In this document: positions 42,269-50,969 of the stretch, in pieces
How positions within the stretch are numbered: position 1 is the stretch's first letter
How the letters are laid out: each line of letters begins with the position of its first letter
NCBI GenBank assembly: GCA_046546355.1
Contig: JBKGXZ010000001.1
Coordinates: forward strand, 1-64,000
Direction: 5' to 3'
DNA from: CAZBUB01 sp046546355
Lineage (GTDB): Bacteria; Desulfobacterota; Desulfovibrionia; Desulfovibrionales; Desulfothermaceae
DNA length: 64,000 nt
Position numbers and translations under genes: made by a program
The notes under the pieces: generated by a model
What the model was told of the DNA's origin: nothing
What the model saw: the letters and a program-made list of their open reading frames with translations, nothing else
The model's database searches: none

Positions 42269-42697
42269 ATGTGGAACACGGGTGATTTGCTGCAAGACCT
42301 TTATGACAGCAAGGGAGCCTTTTTGGGCCTGCTCATAAGCCCCAGCCTTTGGGCTGAAGTGGAGTCCAAGGTGGTACCTGTCCTGGAGGAGGCTATGTCC
42401 AGGCTGCAGCAGCAAGGCAGCCAAGATGAGAGGCAGAGCCTGCAGGAACCCCTGCAGGACTGGGAAATGCTGCTTAAGCATTGGGATTTCAAATATCCGG
42501 TAAGCACGGAAGTCTATTGCCAGGCCTGCGGCAATCAAACCCAGGATTGGCAGCAGGACGCTCCTCGCAAGTTCCTGCTCAAGGCAGCCAGCCTGGGCGG
42601 GCTGGTAGGATTTGAGTGTTTGAGCTGCGGGGCCAGGGTCACCAAAAAGCATTTCAAAGACCACATAGAGGTCAGCAGTCATCCTGGACAGAAATAA
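42269..42697 (+). CDS. Unknown protein with C-terminal zinc-ribbon-like cysteines
   Basis: A 142-residue protein starting MWNTGDLLQDLYDSKGAF, with AAGGAG nine bases upstream of ATG 42269; longer open sequence upstream is the hairpin-rich gap. The first 85 residues are helical and acidic. The C-terminal part has two CxxC pairs (YCQACGNQT and ECLSCGARV), the pattern of a small zinc ribbon, and ends in a basic, His-containing tail (KKHFKDHIEVSSHPGQK). Family unknown. It is convergent with parA and divergent from parB, sitting between them. A role in segregation or replication is possible by position only. Confidence 0.75.
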   Translation: MWNTGDLLQDLYDSKGAFLGLLISPSLWAEVESKVVPVLEEAMSRLQQQGSQDERQSLQEPLQDWEMLLKHWDFKYPVSTEVYCQACGNQTQDWQQDAPRKFLLKAASLGGLVGFECLSCGARVTKKHFKDHIEVSSHPGQK

Positions 42698-42727
42698 AGG
42701 CAGCACGCAGGTTGAAAAGGATCAGGC

Positions 42728-43495
42728 CTAGAGCTGGCTCAAGAGCTCCCGGCCCAGTTCCAGGTAGGACAAGGCGCCCTTGGATCTGCAGTCGTAGCAC
42801 AAAACCGGCAGGCCGTGGCTGGGGGCCTCTGAGAGCCGCACGTTCCTGGGGATCACGCTCTGGAAGACCTGGTTTCCGAAATACTGGCGGACTTCCTGGA
42901 CTACCTGGTGGGAGAGATTGTTCCTGCGGTCGAACATGGTCAGCACCACCCCCAGGAGCTGCAGCTCTGGATTGAGGCGCTTGCGCACCAGCTCCAGGGT
43001 CTGCATCAGCCTGGCAATGCCCTCCAGGGCGTAGTATTCGCACTGTAGCGGAATCAACAGGCTGCCTGCAGCGCAAAGGGCATTGATAGTGATCAGGCCC
43101 AGGGAAGGGGGGCAATCCAGGAGCACAAAGCTGTAATCTGTGCGGATCCTGTCCAGCACCTCCCGCAGGTAATACTCTCTGCCGATCTTTTGCACCAGCT
43201 CCAGATCCGCTCCCACCAAGTCCTGAGTGGCAGGTAGAATATCCAGAAAATCCAGCGAGGTGCGCTGAATGGCCTCCTGGGCTAGCTCAGGCTGGAAAAG
43301 GGCCTGGTACAGGCTGCTGTCCCCGGAGGCAGTCGATATGCTCAGTCCGCTGCTGGCATTGGCCTGGGGGTCGCAGTCCACAAGCAACACCCGCCTTTCC
43401 ATGGCTGCCAGGGATGCAGCCAGGTTGATGGCTGTGGTGGTCTTGCCCACCCCGCCTTTCTGATTGGCTATGGCAATAGTGCTTTGCAGAGCCAT
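42728..43495 (-). CDS. parA: Chromosome-partitioning ATPase ParA (Soj-like)
   Basis: A 255-residue deviant-Walker ATPase. The N-terminal IAIANQKGGVGKTTTAINLA (Walker A, signature Lys present), VLLVDCDPQANAS and FVLLDCPPSLGLI are complete. There is no N-terminal DNA-binding extension, as in chromosomal ParA. It positions ParB-parS complexes on the nucleoid. The usual parAB operon is split here: a hypothetical gene on the other strand and a hairpin cluster separate it from parB. Confidence 0.95.
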   Translation of the reverse strand: MALQSTIAIANQKGGVGKTTTAINLAASLAAMERRVLLVDCDPQANASSGLSISTASGDSSLYQALFQPELAQEAIQRTSLDFLDILPATQDLVGADLELVQKIGREYYLREVLDRIRTDYSFVLLDCPPSLGLITINALCAAGSLLIPLQCEYYALEGIARLMQTLELVRKRLNPELQLLGVVLTMFDRRNNLSHQVVQEVRQYFGNQVFQSVIPRNVRLSEAPSHGLPVLCYDCRSKGALSYLELGRELLSQL

Positions 43496-43614
43496 GGCTC
43501 TGTTGTGCTCCAGGTTGTGGGTTTTGCGCTGCGCAGGTTCCTGCTTCTCAGTGAGGTTGATATGTCCGGTTCCAGGAGATAGTGAATCATGACCTGCGCA
43601 GTCTCAAGTGCTTT

Positions 43615-43908
43615 CTAGTCAGCGGCAAATGTACGGTGACAGTAAGTCTGGGCTTCCTGCAGAGAATGAATCAAGAACACAGCGTCCTGGGCGTTTTGCT
43701 TCTTAACGCACTGCACGAGCTCCTTGGCCAGATGGTGGAGGTCGTCAGCCTCCAAGGCCCAAGTATCCGGGGCCTGTCCTTGCAGCCTGGAGCACAGCTG
43801 GGCGAAACGCTGCGCATCTTGGAGCTCAGGCACCCCTCCCTCTGTGCTGTCCTGCTTGATCCTGGTAAAAACCTGTTCCAACTCCTGCTTTAGCTCCCTG
43901 AAATGCAT
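43615..43908 (-). CDS. XXXCH domain protein, short form
   Basis: A 97-residue protein. I choose ATG 43908 (MHFRELKQELEQVFTRIK), nine bases after GAGGGA; a TTG seven codons upstream is open. The whole protein is one XXXCH domain: FRELKQELEQVFTRIK, VPELQDAQRF and the C-terminal QTYCHRTF. It aligns over its length with the last 90 residues of the protein at 23261..23809 but lacks the amphi-Trp part. XXXCH proteins are linked to the uncharacterised GAK system. It follows the epimerase-parA strand order but no GAK partner gene is close. Confidence 0.75.
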   Translation of the reverse strand: MHFRELKQELEQVFTRIKQDSTEGGVPELQDAQRFAQLCSRLQGQAPDTWALEADDLHHLAKELVQCVKKQNAQDAVFLIHSLQEAQTYCHRTFAAD

Positions 43909-43931
43909 GGAGATGATTCCCTCTAGCAAGT

Positions 43932-44939
43932 TTAGGTCCGGTAATATTCCTTATACCATTGCCAAAATTTGGCTATGCCCTGCTCAATAGGGGTGGAAGG
44001 CTTAAAGCCCACTTCCTGCTGCAGGTCATCCACATCCGCATAAGTGTTGGGCACATCACCAGGCTGCAGGGGCTGGTAGTCCTTGATGGCTTTTTGGCCC
44101 AGAAAATCCTCCAGGACCTGGATGAAGCGCTCTAGCTGCACACTGTTGTTGTTGCCGATATTGTACAGCCTGTAAGCAGCAGGACTGCTGGCTGGATCTG
44201 GCTGCTCTCCGGTCCAGTCCGGGTTGGGTTCCGGGATCTTGTGCAGGACACGCAGCATGCCCTGGACAATATCGTCAACATAGGTGAAATCCCTTTGCAT
44301 GCGGCCGTAGTTGTAGACCGGGATGGGCTGGCCTTGCAAGATGCGCTGGGTAAATAGGAACAGGGCCATGTCAGGCCTGCCCCAGGGGCCATAGACAGTG
44401 AAGAATCTGAGCCCGGTGCAGGGGATCTGATACAGATAGCTGTAGCAGTGAGCCATCAGCTCGTTGGATTTTTTACTGGCTGCGTAGAGGCTGATGGGAT
44501 GGTCCACGTTGTGATGCACGCTGAACGGCATTTTCGTGTTCAGGCCGTAGACAGAGCTGGAAGACGCAAACACCAGGTGCTGTACATCATGCCATCTGCA
44601 GCATTCCAGCAGGTGGCCAAAGCCTACTATGTTGCCCTGGATATAGTCCTGGGGATGGGTCAAGCTGTGCCTGACACCTGCCTGTGCCGCAAGGTTGACC
44701 ACATGGCTGGGGGAGTAGTCCTGGAACAGCTGAAAAAGACCCTGCTCGTCCTCCAGGGACAGCTGGGCGAACTCGAACTTGTGGTATCCCTGCAGGATTT
44801 TAAGCCTATCCTGCTTTAGCTCTACTGAATAGTAGGAGTTCAGGTTGTCCAGGCCCAGGACCTCCAGGCCCTGGTCAAGCAAGGCCTGGGAGAAGTGAAA
44901 ACCAATGAAGCCTGCAGCTCCAGTGACCAGTACCCTCAT
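43932..44939 (-). CDS. NAD-dependent sugar-nucleotide epimerase, UDP-glucuronate 4-epimerase-like
   Basis: A 335-residue extended short-chain dehydrogenase. The NAD site is VLVTGAAGFIGFHFSQALL. The active site has Ser in FASSSSVYG and Tyr/Lys in SLYAASKKSNELMAH. DNLNSYYSVELKQDRL near the start is typical of UDP-glucuronate (CapI/LspL-type) 4-epimerases, which supply UDP-galacturonate for surface polysaccharide. Substrate specificity cannot be fixed by sequence alone. It ends about 20 bases before the XXXCH gene and is on the same strand. Confidence 0.9.
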   Translation of the reverse strand: MRVLVTGAAGFIGFHFSQALLDQGLEVLGLDNLNSYYSVELKQDRLKILQGYHKFEFAQLSLEDEQGLFQLFQDYSPSHVVNLAAQAGVRHSLTHPQDYIQGNIVGFGHLLECCRWHDVQHLVFASSSSVYGLNTKMPFSVHHNVDHPISLYAASKKSNELMAHCYSYLYQIPCTGLRFFTVYGPWGRPDMALFLFTQRILQGQPIPVYNYGRMQRDFTYVDDIVQGMLRVLHKIPEPNPDWTGEQPDPASSPAAYRLYNIGNNNSVQLERFIQVLEDFLGQKAIKDYQPLQPGDVPNTYADVDDLQQEVGFKPSTPIEQGIAKFWQWYKEYYRT

Positions 44940-45003
44940 TTTTCCTCCTTGGGCGCAGTAGCTCTAGTGGTTGTTCAATGTTTCAAATCAGGCCTAAGCC
45001 TTG

Positions 45004-45606
45004 TCAGCCAGGAAATACCTGTTTCTGGATCTGCTGCAGCATCTTCCAGACAAATGCCTTGGCTTGCCTGTTGTCCGGGAGCATGTCCTGCGGTCCAGGC
45101 AGGTACAAAACATTGGGCCTGGGCTGGGTATAGAGGCCATACTGGCCAGCCAGGTCCGGGTACAGCACATGCATGGCCTGCTGCCCGAAGACCAGCAGGT
45201 ACCTGGGCTTGATAAGGCGCACTCCCTGCCAGAAAATATCCAGCCTGGCTTTGGTGCCTTGACGGGCATGCTCCGACAAGGGCCAAAAGACAATACAGTC
45301 CGCAGGGACCTCCATATGCCTGCAGATCTTGGCAAAAAGTTCCTGGCGCTGGGTCTGTCCTGGGCTCAGCAAATCAGGGCCCAGCTCCTGGTAGGTCCAG
45401 AGCAGGGGGCAGGGCAGCCTGGAGATGCTGTTCCAGACTCCCAGCCAGGGCTCAGGGGGTCTAAATTCCTCTTCCCACCGGGCTGTACCCTGTTGTACTG
45501 GGGCTGCCTCCTGGCAGGCAGGGGCCCCAAAAACCAGGCGCAAACCGCATTTTCGCCAGTTGCGCAACTGATGGGGCAAATCTAGAGCTCTGTAATCCGC
45601 TGCCAT
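45004..45606 (-). CDS. Unknown protein, weak uracil-DNA-glycosylase-fold resemblance
   Basis: A 200-residue soluble protein that overlaps the end of coaBC by 25 bases; GGAGG sits just before its ATG. The part DIFWQGVRLIKPRYLLVFGQ, with a later GPQDMLPDNRQAKAFVW, resembles the region of uracil-DNA glycosylases where a helix precedes the strand LLALG and a later histidine loop. The N-terminal catalytic GxxPG-type motif and the Fe-S cysteines of family 4 are not evident. I therefore leave it as hypothetical. Coupling to coaBC is by position only. Confidence 0.6.
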   Translation of the reverse strand: MAADYRALDLPHQLRNWRKCGLRLVFGAPACQEAAPVQQGTARWEEEFRPPEPWLGVWNSISRLPCPLLWTYQELGPDLLSPGQTQRQELFAKICRHMEVPADCIVFWPLSEHARQGTKARLDIFWQGVRLIKPRYLLVFGQQAMHVLYPDLAGQYGLYTQPRPNVLYLPGPQDMLPDNRQAKAFVWKMLQQIQKQVFPG

Positions 45607-46802
45607 ATCCTCCAGGCCAGTTCTCCCTTGCTCAGCAAGGGCAGCTCCCAGGCTTGTTGCCTGTCTAATATCAGAGCCCTGTTCGTAGCGCAGGCAAAGC
45701 CTGAATCAGGGCTGTCGATCTGGTTGGCTACTATCAGATCCAGGTTCTTTTTGTGCAGCTTCTCCCTGGCCAGGGCCTCAAGGTCAGACCCGGTCTCTGC
45801 AGCAAAGCCGATCAGCCTTTGGCTGTCTGTCTTGTGTTGGCCCAGGCTGAGCAGGATGTCCGGGTTGTGGGAGAACTCAATGTACAGGGGCTCTTGTTGC
45901 AGGCTGGCTTTTTTGAACTTGTGCTGACCATAAGCTCGGGGCTTGAAGTCGCAGACCGCAGCAGTCAGACAGCCCAGGTGCATGTCAGGCCACAGTCCCA
46001 GGCAGGCCTGCAGCATCTGCTCCGCTGTCTGGACCTTGTGCTGCTTAATGCCTCGAGGCAGGAATTCCTGGTGGGGGCCGCTCACGCAGTGCACCTCAGC
46101 TCCCTGGATCCAGGCTGCAATTGCCAGTGCCGCGCCCATCCTGCCGCTGGAAGGGTTGGACCAGAAGCGCACCGGGTCCCAGAACTCCCTGGTAGGGCCC
46201 ATGGTGATCATTATCCGTCTGCCTGCCAGCCGGGCAGGGGTAAGGGCCTTGAGCAGGCAAAAAAGGATTTCCTCCAGCTCCGGCAGCCTGCCCTGCCCTT
46301 GATCCTGACAGGCCACTTCGCCGCAGTCTGGCTCCAGAATCTCTAGCCCCCTGCTCCTCAGGCGAGCCACATTGTCTTGGGTTGCAGGGGCCAGCCAGAG
46401 ATTAGGGTTCATGGCTGGAGCAGCCAGAACCGGACCAGGGAAGGACAGCACCTGGCAGGAGAGCATGTCATCAGCCAAGCCCCAGGCCATCTTGGCCAAC
46501 GTATTGGCTGTGGCAGGGATCACCAGCAGGGCTTGGGCCTCCTGCCCGGGGGCCAGATGAGCATAAATGTCTCCTCCAGGCTTGAACATGGAGCTGAAGA
46601 CAGGTTCAGCTCCCAGGGCGGAAAAGCTAAGGGGCTGAATGAATTCCTGCGCTGCTGCAGTCAAGGTGGCCCCAGCCCGCAGCTTCAGGCGTTTGAGCAG
46701 CCTCAAGAGCTCCAGGGCCTTGTAAGCGGCTATGCTGCCGCTGACTCCCAGATGGGCTCTTTTGCCTTCCAGGTGGGGGAATTGGAGATAGTCCTCTAGC
46801 AT
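45582..46802 (-). CDS. coaBC: Bifunctional phosphopantothenoylcysteine decarboxylase/synthase
   Basis: A 406-residue enzyme carrying two steps of coenzyme A synthesis. The CoaC flavoprotein half (residues 1-185) begins with HLGVSGSIAAYKALELLR and has APAMNPNLW. The CoaB half uses CTP and cysteine; its signatures are RIMITMGPTREFWDPVRFWS, NPSSGRMGAALAIAAW and LIGFAAETGSD. The phrase GPTREFWDPVR replaces the usual GGTxExIDPVR, a noticeable but conservative variation. It is on the minus strand upstream of, and overlapping, the unknown gene. Confidence 0.94.
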   Translation of the reverse strand: MLEDYLQFPHLEGKRAHLGVSGSIAAYKALELLRLLKRLKLRAGATLTAAAQEFIQPLSFSALGAEPVFSSMFKPGGDIYAHLAPGQEAQALLVIPATANTLAKMAWGLADDMLSCQVLSFPGPVLAAPAMNPNLWLAPATQDNVARLRSRGLEILEPDCGEVACQDQGQGRLPELEEILFCLLKALTPARLAGRRIMITMGPTREFWDPVRFWSNPSSGRMGAALAIAAWIQGAEVHCVSGPHQEFLPRGIKQHKVQTAEQMLQACLGLWPDMHLGCLTAAVCDFKPRAYGQHKFKKASLQQEPLYIEFSHNPDILLSLGQHKTDSQRLIGFAAETGSDLEALAREKLHKKNLDLIVANQIDSPDSGFACATNRALILDRQQAWELPLLSKGELAWRIWQRITEL

Positions 46803-47039
46803 GGATAAGCCAGCAGGCAGCCTTCTGCCCAGGGCCCAGAAAAGCAGGCGCAGAAGTGTTGAGGCTGCAGTTGTTTTCTTTTGTCTTTGTTGCTAGGCTT
46901 CTTGTTTTGGTTCACACTCAGCCCTCGGGCTGCCCCGGAGGTCTGCTGGCAATATTAATCATCTTCAATGCCCGAAGTCAATTTGTTGAGCATAAGCCTG
47001 GGCGTTGATTTAGGCAAGTCTGCACCAAAACGTTTGAAC

Positions 47040-48122
47040 ATGCACAACGAGTTCGATATCTCAGCCTATGATTTCCATCTGCCCCAGGAGCTGATAGCCC
47101 AACACCCTCTAAGGCATCGCAGCAGCTCCAGCCTGCTGTTTTTGGAAAGGAGCCTGGGGCATACTCAGGATTACAGCTTCAGGGATCTGCCCGAGCTTTT
47201 GCCCCCGGGTGCCCTGCTGGTTCGCAATGTGAGCCGGGTCTTCCCTGCGCGCTTGCAGGGATTAAAACCCGAGACTCAGGGCAGGGTGGAGTTTTTGCTG
47301 ACCACCCCGCTGGCCTTGCTCAGCCCCGCCAAGGCCGCTTCAGGCTGGAGCCAGGCCAGGGTGCAAGGACTGCTCAGGCCTGGCAAAGGGGTTTCAGAAG
47401 GGCAGAGGATATATATCTCTCCCTGTCTGGAGCTGGAGGTGCTGCACAAGCAAGAGCAGGGAGGCGTTCAGGCCAGGCTTCTCTGGCAGGGAGATCTTGG
47501 GCAGCTCCTGGACAGCCAGGCCCAGCTGCCCCTGCCTCCGTATATCAAGAGACAGCCCCAGGCCAGCGATTACGAGCGCTATCAGACTGTATACGCCAGC
47601 CAGTCCAAGACAGGCTCCATAGCAGCGCCTACTGCGGGCCTGCATTTTGACCAGGAAACCATGGCCAGGTTACAGGACAAAGGTTTTGCCTGGGCTGACA
47701 TCAATTTGTACGTAGGGTATGGGACTTTCAGTCCCCTAAGGGAGCAGGACGTGCGCAGGCACCGTATGCACGCAGAGTATATAGAGGTAGAGGCCCAGCA
47801 GGCAGCCAGGATAGAAGCAGCCAGGCAGCAGGGCAGGCCTGTGGTGGCTGTGGGCACCACCTGTGTGCGGGCCCTGGAAAGCGTGCTGCGCAACTGTGGA
47901 AGGATCCAGGCCTATGCCGGGTGGAGTGAGCTGTACATCTATCCTGGCTTCCAGTTCCAGGTGGTGGACCATATGCTGACCAACTTCCATCTGCCCAAAT
48001 CTTCCCTGCTGCTCATGGTATCCGCCTTTGCCGGCAGAGAGAACATCCTGGCGGCTTACCAGGAAGCAGTGCGCAAGGGGTACAGATTCTTTTCCTACGG
48101 GGACTGTATGCTGATCCTGTAG
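47040..48122 (+). CDS. queA: S-adenosylmethionine:tRNA ribosyltransferase-isomerase QueA
   Basis: A 360-residue enzyme that builds epoxyqueuosine in tRNA by transferring ribose from SAM. I choose ATG 47040 (MHNEFDISAYDFHLPQELIA), where family similarity starts; 24 codons of open frame precede it. Motifs: FHLPQELIAQHP, RVFPARL, the long TGSIAAPTAGLHFD and YVGYGTFSPLR, VGTTCVRALES and TNFHLPKSSLLLMVSAFAG. The ribosome-binding site is weak. It is monocistronic or leads into the kor operon 90 bp later. Confidence 0.95.
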   Translation: MHNEFDISAYDFHLPQELIAQHPLRHRSSSSLLFLERSLGHTQDYSFRDLPELLPPGALLVRNVSRVFPARLQGLKPETQGRVEFLLTTPLALLSPAKAASGWSQARVQGLLRPGKGVSEGQRIYISPCLELEVLHKQEQGGVQARLLWQGDLGQLLDSQAQLPLPPYIKRQPQASDYERYQTVYASQSKTGSIAAPTAGLHFDQETMARLQDKGFAWADINLYVGYGTFSPLREQDVRRHRMHAEYIEVEAQQAARIEAARQQGRPVVAVGTTCVRALESVLRNCGRIQAYAGWSELYIYPGFQFQVVDHMLTNFHLPKSSLLLMVSAFAGRENILAAYQEAVRKGYRFFSYGDCMLIL

Positions 48123-48212
48123 TAAAAAATCTGGTAACTGTTCACCAGGCAGACTTGTCAATTTGGGGTATATCCTTTATTTATAAGGGCATATTCAAGC
48201 GAGGTATTTGTT

Positions 48213-48458
48213 ATGGGTAGAGTTGAAATCAGACGGGAAAGATGCAAGGGGTGCCTGCTGTGTACCCTGGTGTGTCCGGAGGAGATCCTGGTCCAATCCC
48301 AGGAGCTGAATTCCCAGGGCTACAGGGTGGTCCAGGTGGCTGCAGGCCAGGAGCAGCAGTGCAAGGGCTGCGCGTTCTGCGCGGAGATCTGCCCGGACTG
48401 TGTGTTCACAGTATACAGAAAGCCCAAGGAAAAAAAGGTGCAGGAAGATGTCGCCTAG
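48213..48458 (+). CDS. korD: 2-oxoacid:ferredoxin oxidoreductase delta subunit (ferredoxin)
   Basis: An 81-residue two-cluster ferredoxin. The first 4Fe-4S motif is CKGCLLCTLVCP, the second CKGCAFCAEICP. It transfers electrons inside the KorDABC complex. It is the first gene of the operon and its stop overlaps korA by 11 bases, so subunit synthesis is coupled. The linker between clusters is 30 residues, normal for KorD. Confidence 0.92.
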   Translation: MGRVEIRRERCKGCLLCTLVCPEEILVQSQELNSQGYRVVQVAAGQEQQCKGCAFCAEICPDCVFTVYRKPKEKKVQEDVA

Positions 48459-49527
48459 TCAGGACAATTGCAAGAAAATGCTGCTCAAGGGCAATGAAGC
48501 CATAGCCATGGGAGCCATGGCAGCAGGCTGCCAGTGCTATTTTGCCTACCCCATCACCCCCCAGAGCGATATCCCGGAGTATCTCTCCAGCGTCCTGGTG
48601 CAGAGCGGGGGGGAGTTCATCCAGGCAGAAAGCGAGATAGGCGCGGCCAACATGCTCCTGGGCGCTGCAGCCTGCGGCAAGAAGGCCATGACCTCCTCCT
48701 CCAGCCCGGGGATATCCCTGAAGCAGGAGGCCATCTCCTACATGGCGGGCAGCGAGCTGCCGGCAGTGATAGTCAATATCTGCAGGGGCGGCCCGGGGCT
48801 GGGCAGCATAGATCCCTCCCAGGGGGACTACTTCCAGGCCACCAGGGGCGGCGGGCACGGGGACTACCGGACCCTGGTCCTGGCCCCTGCCAGCTGCCAG
48901 GAAGGCTACGATCTAACCATGCTGGCCTTTGAGCTGGCCTTCAAGTACAAAAATCCGGTGCTGCTCCTGGGCGATGCGATACTGGGCCAGATGAAGGAAC
49001 CGGTACAGGACTGGGCCCAACGGAACATAGATCCGGATCTGGCCCAGGAATGGCGTCTCTCAGGGGCTAAGAACCGTGAGCCCAGGCTGATCAAGTCCCT
49101 GCATCTGGCTGAAGGCTCCCTGGCTGCGCACAACAGGCGTCTGCAGGAAAAGTACCAGGCCATGCGCCAGGAGGTGCGCTTCGAGGAGTATCAGACCCAG
49201 GATGCCCAGGTGGTAGCAGTGGCCTTCGGCTCCATAGGCAGGATCGTCAAGAGCACTGTACGCAACCTGCGCAAGCAGGGCCTAAAGGTGGGCCTGTTCA
49301 GGCCCATAACCTTGTACCCCTTTCCTCAGGAGCAGCTGCGCAGCCTGGCAGCCCAGGGCAAGAGCTTCATCACCATCGAGAACAATTCCGGACAGATGGT
49401 GGAAGATGTGCGCCTGGCGGTGCAGGGCCTGGCAGACTCAGAATTTTACGGCAACCTGCCAGGCCAGCTCTCCAAGCCAGAGGATTTCCAGGCCCCGATC
49501 CAGGAGCTCCTGCAAAAGGCCAACTAG
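48448..49527 (+). CDS. korA: 2-oxoglutarate:ferredoxin oxidoreductase alpha subunit
   Basis: A 359-residue subunit starting at ATG 48448 (MSPSQDNCKKMLLKGNEAIA), preceded by AGGAAG; an upstream ATG at 48400 would overlap korD by 59 bases. It shows the pyrimidine-binding fold typical of alpha chains: GNEAIAMGAMAAGCQCYFAYPITPQSD, ESEIGAANMLLGAAACG and TSSSSPGISLKQEAISYMAG. The complex converts a 2-oxoacid and CoA to acyl-CoA, CO2 and reduced ferredoxin, or the reverse. Substrate is inferred as 2-oxoglutarate by subunit type; a related 2-oxoacid is possible. Confidence 0.93.
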   Translation: MSPSQDNCKKMLLKGNEAIAMGAMAAGCQCYFAYPITPQSDIPEYLSSVLVQSGGEFIQAESEIGAANMLLGAAACGKKAMTSSSSPGISLKQEAISYMAGSELPAVIVNICRGGPGLGSIDPSQGDYFQATRGGGHGDYRTLVLAPASCQEGYDLTMLAFELAFKYKNPVLLLGDAILGQMKEPVQDWAQRNIDPDLAQEWRLSGAKNREPRLIKSLHLAEGSLAAHNRRLQEKYQAMRQEVRFEEYQTQDAQVVAVAFGSIGRIVKSTVRNLRKQGLKVGLFRPITLYPFPQEQLRSLAAQGKSFITIENNSGQMVEDVRLAVQGLADSEFYGNLPGQLSKPEDFQAPIQELLQKAN

Positions 49528-49584
49528 CAAGCAGGCTCTGCTCTGGGGCCAGATCAGACAAAAAGCCATTATAAGGAATCTGCC

Positions 49585-50346
49585 ATGTATACAGAACAGG
49601 AAAAACAGGTCTTCTCTCCTCCGGGGATCATGACCGACCAGGCCATGCATTTCTGCCCAGGATGCCACCACGGGATAATCCACAGGCTGCTGGGCCAGTG
49701 TCTGGAGGACATGGGCCTGCAGGAAGATACCATCTGTGTAGGATCGGTGGGCTGCTCAGTTTTCATATACAATTACCTCAGCCTGGATGCGGTGGAAGCG
49801 CCCCACGGCAGGGCGGCCGCAGTAGCCACCGGGGTCAAGCGGGCCAATCCGGAGAACATTGTCTTTACCTATCAAGGCGACGGGGACCTGGCAGCCATAG
49901 GCCTGTCCGAGATTATGTACTGCGCCAACAGGGGAGAGAAGGTCTGCGTGATCTTTGTGAACAACACTGTCTACGGCATGACCGGGGGCCAGATGGCCCC
50001 CACCACCATGGTGGGCCAGAACACCACCACCTCCCCTGGAGGCAGGAAACAGGAACGGGACGGGGCTCCGCTGCGCATGGCCGAGATCCTGTCCTCACTG
50101 GAGGGCACTGCCTACTCTGCCAGGGTGGCTGTAGACGGCGTAAAGCATATCAAGCAGGCCAAGAAGGCCCTGCGCAAGGCTTTTCAGGCCCAGATGCAGG
50201 GCCTGGGCCTGGGGTTTGTGGAGTTTTTGTCCGCCTGCCCCACCAATTGGCACATGAGCCCCATTCAGGCCAATCACAGGGTCTCCGATGAGCTCACCCA
50301 GTACTTCCCGTTGCAGACTTTCAAGGACACTTTGACAACAGAATAA
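49585..50346 (+). CDS. korB: 2-oxoglutarate:ferredoxin oxidoreductase beta subunit
   Basis: A 253-residue subunit that binds thiamine diphosphate. Visible motifs: FCPGCHHGIIHRLLGQCLED, HGRAAAVATGVKRANP, the GDG-N signature TYQGDGDLAAIGLSEIM with NNTVYGMTGGQMAPTT. AAGGAATC lies before ATG 49585. It pairs with KorA and feeds electrons to KorD. It lacks its own cluster cysteines apart from CPGCHH, as is typical of this class. Confidence 0.94.
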   Translation: MYTEQEKQVFSPPGIMTDQAMHFCPGCHHGIIHRLLGQCLEDMGLQEDTICVGSVGCSVFIYNYLSLDAVEAPHGRAAAVATGVKRANPENIVFTYQGDGDLAAIGLSEIMYCANRGEKVCVIFVNNTVYGMTGGQMAPTTMVGQNTTTSPGGRKQERDGAPLRMAEILSSLEGTAYSARVAVDGVKHIKQAKKALRKAFQAQMQGLGLGFVEFLSACPTNWHMSPIQANHRVSDELTQYFPLQTFKDTLTTE

Positions 50347-50363
50347 ACCAACAGGGATCTATT

Positions 50364-50915
50364 TTGTACCAAGACGTGATCATAGCGGGTTTCGGAGGCC
50401 AAGGGGTGATGCTGATCGGCAACCTCCTGGCCTATGCCGGGATGAACATGGGCCTGCAGGTGACCTATATGCCTGTCTACGGGGTGGAAATGCGCGGAGG
50501 GACCGCAAACTGCACTGTGGTCCTGAGCGACGAGGAGATAGGCTCGCCCATTATCTATCAGCCGAACAGCCTGATAGTCATGAATCAGCCCTCCCTGGAC
50601 AAGTTCCTTCCCAGGCTCTTGCCCCAGGGGGTGCTGATCTACAACTCCTCCATTATACAGGTTGCGCCAGATGTCGAACCCGGGCAGCAGGTCCAGGCAG
50701 TTCCAGCCAACGAGCTGGCCCATGAGCTCGGGGATGGCAGGATGGCCAATATGGTTATCCTAGGCGCCTGGGTGCAGGCAGTGGGTGCTGTGGGTCTGCA
50801 GGCAGCTAAGGACAGCCTGCAGGAGGTGATCTCCAGCCGCAACCAGCACTTGATGCCCAAGAATCAGCAGGCACTGCAGTCCGGGGCAGAGCATGTCTCC
50901 TGCCAGCCTGCTTAG
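50364..50915 (+). CDS. korC: 2-oxoglutarate:ferredoxin oxidoreductase gamma subunit
   Basis: A 183-residue subunit with a TTG start (MYQDVIIAGFGGQGVMLIGN) after AGGGATC. The GFGGQGV motif, TYMPVYGVEMRGGTANCTVV and the short C-terminal domain are standard for gamma chains, which help bind CoA. Last gene of korDABC. The order delta-alpha-beta-gamma is common in sulfate reducers. aroE begins 54 bases downstream and may be read through. Confidence 0.94.
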   Translation: MYQDVIIAGFGGQGVMLIGNLLAYAGMNMGLQVTYMPVYGVEMRGGTANCTVVLSDEEIGSPIIYQPNSLIVMNQPSLDKFLPRLLPQGVLIYNSSIIQVAPDVEPGQQVQAVPANELAHELGDGRMANMVILGAWVQAVGAVGLQAAKDSLQEVISSRNQHLMPKNQQALQSGAEHVSCQPA

Positions 50916-50969
50916 GCCAGGCCCAAGGCCAGTCAGGATCCAGGAACCAGCTTAGCTAAGGAGCCGGCC

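Noticed and set aside
45004..45606. Uracil-DNA glycosylase
   Set aside because: Only one strand-helix segment is reminiscent of the fold; catalytic and Fe-S motifs are missing, so the gene is left as unknown.
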